A stretch of DNA of 64,000 bases from CAYJLW01 sp964370965 (GTDB lineage Bacteria; Actinomycetota; Acidimicrobiia; UBA2766). The DNA lies in the NCBI GenBank assembly GCA_964370965.1, contig CAYJLW010000015.1:3501-67500 (forward strand). Direction: 5' to 3'. The translations under genes were made by a program, and so were the position numbers. A model generated the notes under the pieces. The model saw only the letters and a list, made by a program, of their open reading frames with translations. It was not told the origin of the DNA and did no database searches. Shown here in pieces: positions 62,029 to 64,000 of this stretch (positions within the stretch are counted from its first letter, which is position 1; every line of letters begins with the position of its first letter).

Positions 62029-64000
62029 GGAGCAGGGAGTTCGGCTGGGGGTCGTGCGGGGGGGTTGCGCGCCGCGGTGGCGGTCCTGGTGGTGGGCGCC
62101 CTTCTGTGTGCGGCGGCGCCGGGGGCGGGGGCGAGTGAGTGGGACACCCGGGATGCCACGACCACGGCGGGTGTGCAGAACTCGTACCCGTACAAGACGG
62201 CGGACCCGTCCCAGAACGACCCGTTGGGGTTCCCGTACCGGTCGGCGGCTTCGTATGCGGCGTGGTACCTGGCCGACAGCGGGGTGAGGATCAACGCTGA
62301 GATGCCCGGCGCGGACGGTCCGGCGCCGGTGCGTTTCGCTTCGTCGGGTTGGGGTGCCTTCCGTTTCGGAGACGCGGCGTGGACGGCGTCGATGTGGCGG
62401 TTGGGGTTTCGTGTGCGCGACGACTCCAAGGCCCGTCAGGGGGACCTGTACGTGGACCCTGAGGGCCAGTGGGTCGGTGTGGTGCACGAGAGTAAGGGCG
62501 GATGGGTGACGGTCGCGGGCTACGAGGTGGGTGACGAGCCGGTCGCGGACGGTTTCGGGATCGTGAAGGTGCGGGTCGCCAAGGGGGACTGTGCGTGCGT
62601 GATCGACGTCTTCAACACGCCTATCGAGTCCTCCCAGGGCGGGGTGACGGTGACGAAGGAGACGACACAGGACAAGATCCGCACCTTCCCCTCGGCGTAT
62701 GCGACGGAGGTGAGCCCTCCGATGGTGGACGCGAGCGGGACGATGTCGGGGCGGGTGAGCACCGACGGGGAGGCGTTCGTCGCCTGGGGGGAGGGCACGC
62801 CGGGGGTGTCGTTCCCCGAGGGCGGCCCCTTCGACGTGGCGGACCAGGACCCGGCCGCGACCTTCGCACACCACTACCGCCACGTGCTCTACAACCGCAC
62901 GTTCGGCAACGAGTTGGCGTACCTGCCGGGGGGCAACGGCGAGCCGGGCACCAACGGCGTCCCCAACGGGACGCAGAACTTCGCCATGAGCCCGAACCTG
63001 GACTTCATGGGGTGGTCGACGCACGAGGCGATGCTGCCGGAGGACTCCTGCCCGGACGGCTCGCCGCTGGCGAACATGGTCTACGAGGGCCAGGGCACGG
63101 CCACGACCCTGACGCGTCTGGCCGTTACCGACAACGTCATCTACGCCCTGTCCGCCGGCGGCCTCCATGTGAACGCCCAGCCTGTTCTCACCGGCGGCGT
63201 GAGCCCGCACCCGGGCACTCACGCGACGGGCGGCCCGGTCATGCTCTGCGTGGGTCCAGAGAGGACAGTCAACGCCCGCGACATGTACGTGACGGACCTG
63301 CACTCGGGGGACTCCTTCATTGCGACGCCCCCGCAGCTCAATTCCGACCCCGCTGCCGGGCAGGAGTCGTATGTCGGCGGCATTGCCGCCGTCTCGGACC
63401 CAGGGATCATGCTGGCGTCGGGCGAATTCCGGGCTTCCTACGGGTACCCGGAGTCGAACCCGAACGACCGCCTGCCGTCGCCGCTGCGGGGCCGGGGGCA
63501 GCAGGCGATGAACCTGATCGTGGGGGGGGCGCAGGGGTGGTTCCAGGACTACGTCCTGAACCTGACGGGCGCCGTCATCGGGTCCAACGCTGCGGTGCGC
63601 GAGGGCCTCGACGACCTGTCCGTCGACATCGGGATGAGTTGGCCGAGTCCGATCAACTTTTCGTCGACCTGCCAGATGGTGGAGTGGCTGTTGTGGCGCT
63701 GCACGGGCCCGCTGTCGGCCACGCTGAAGAACAAGGGTCCGTTCGTGGGGGCGACGGGCACCTACGACGTGGCCGATCCGGCGGGGACGTGGGGAGAGCT
63801 GCAGACTCCTTCGGACGCCGGCGCCGAGGAGCTTCCCGCGGTGTTGGCGACGGCGACGGGTGACGTGCGGCGGCCGGATCCGCCGGTGGGGTCGTTGGCG
63901 TCGTTGGTGGGTGCTTCCCAGACGCGGATCACGCCGAACGGCCGGTGGTGGCACAACACGTGGTGGTTCAACGGGTTCTACGACGGTAGTGGGGTGTGTC
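62026..64000 (+). CDS. Giant exported multidomain protein P4, 5' part only
   Basis: About 658 codons from the conserved TTG to the window edge without a stop. Signal peptide to about residue 37 (AAVAVLVVGALLCAAAPGAG). The CHAP-like domain again lacks its active-site residues (YRSAASYAAWYL and QWVGVVHES). The following beta-rich region carries the family blocks 'MSPNLDFMGWST', 'IATPPQLNSDPAAGQES', 'TGTYDVADPAGTWGE' and 'ITPNGRWWHNTWWF'. It is most like P2 in this part (TADPSQNDPLGFPYR is shared word for word). By analogy the full protein should exceed 4000 residues with propellers, PA14 and the Cys-pair end, but none of that is in the window. Confidence 0.85.
   Translation, partial: MGAGSSAGGRAGGLRAAVAVLVVGALLCAAAPGAGASEWDTRDATTTAGVQNSYPYKTADPSQNDPLGFPYRSAASYAAWYLADSGVRINAEMPGADGPAPVRFASSGWGAFRFGDAAWTASMWRLGFRVRDDSKARQGDLYVDPEGQWVGVVHESKGGWVTVAGYEVGDEPVADGFGIVKVRVAKGDCACVIDVFNTPIESSQGGVTVTKETTQDKIRTFPSAYATEVSPPMVDASGTMSGRVSTDGEAFVAWGEGTPGVSFPEGGPFDVADQDPAATFAHHYRHVLYNRTFGNELAYLPGGNGEPGTNGVPNGTQNFAMSPNLDFMGWSTHEAMLPEDSCPDGSPLANMVYEGQGTATTLTRLAVTDNVIYALSAGGLHVNAQPVLTGGVSPHPGTHATGGPVMLCVGPERTVNARDMYVTDLHSGDSFIATPPQLNSDPAAGQESYVGGIAAVSDPGIMLASGEFRASYGYPESNPNDRLPSPLRGRGQQAMNLIVGGAQGWFQDYVLNLTGAVIGSNAAVREGLDDLSVDIGMSWPSPINFSSTCQMVEWLLWRCTGPLSATLKNKGPFVGATGTYDVADPAGTWGELQTPSDAGAEELPAVLATATGDVRRPDPPVGSLASLVGASQTRITPNGRWWHNTWWFNGFYDGSGVC

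Noticed and set aside
62107..62112. Lipobox-like Cys in the P4 signal peptide
   Set aside because: The residue before Cys is Leu rather than Gly, Ala or Ser, and the other three paralogues have no Cys there.

Overview
The window is very GC-rich DNA with strong G/C preference at third codon positions. GTG and TTG starts are common, the proteins are exported by Sec-type signal peptides, and LAL-type LuxR regulators are abundant. This fits a high-GC actinobacterium-like bacterium; class or genus cannot be fixed from sequence alone. Runs of N at 1-3 and 2126-2225 mark a scaffolded (probably metagenomic) assembly, and the internal gap lies exactly inside a tandem protein repeat.

Left part (1-7387): the 5' part of a large secreted repeat protein or adhesin (minus strand, running off the left edge), a secreted SGNH/GDSL hydrolase (minus), a short M1-like zinc peptidase (plus), a small heptad-repeat coiled-coil protein (minus, sharing stop-codon bases with the peptidase gene) and a HIT-family protein (plus).

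Right part (7395-64000): a repeated accessory island. It carries four paralogous genes for giant exported proteins: P1 (4281 aa), P2 (4518 aa), P3 (4551 aa) and P4 (cut by the window edge). The three complete ones share this order: signal peptide, a CHAP-like domain without its catalytic Cys and His, a beta-rich region, a roughly 1150-residue helical region with conserved Cys and Trp, three or four PD40/TolB-like beta-propellers with GDTN loops, a PA14 domain and a small Cys-pair beta domain. Each giant gene has its own ATP-dependent LuxR (LAL) regulator directly upstream. For the outer genes P1 and P4 the regulator is a single-HTH type transcribed divergently. For the inner genes P2 and P3 it is a dual-HTH type in the same direction, preceded by a small HTH protein homologous to the regulator's own C-terminal half. 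All four giant genes start at TTG in the same SD-TTG-GGA-GC context, with a TTACG-like element 68-84 nt upstream.

The island shows active remodelling: a 414-bp identical block shared by the two inner regulator loci, a decayed C-terminus of a fifth giant paralogue after P2, a DUF433/DUF5615 toxin-antitoxin-like pair inserted between 36-bp direct repeats in the P3 promoter region, and a relic of the same DUF433 gene behind P2. My reading is that the giant proteins form a diversifying family of secreted or surface proteins, each expressed by a cognate signal-responsive regulator. Their biochemical function is not known from sequence.
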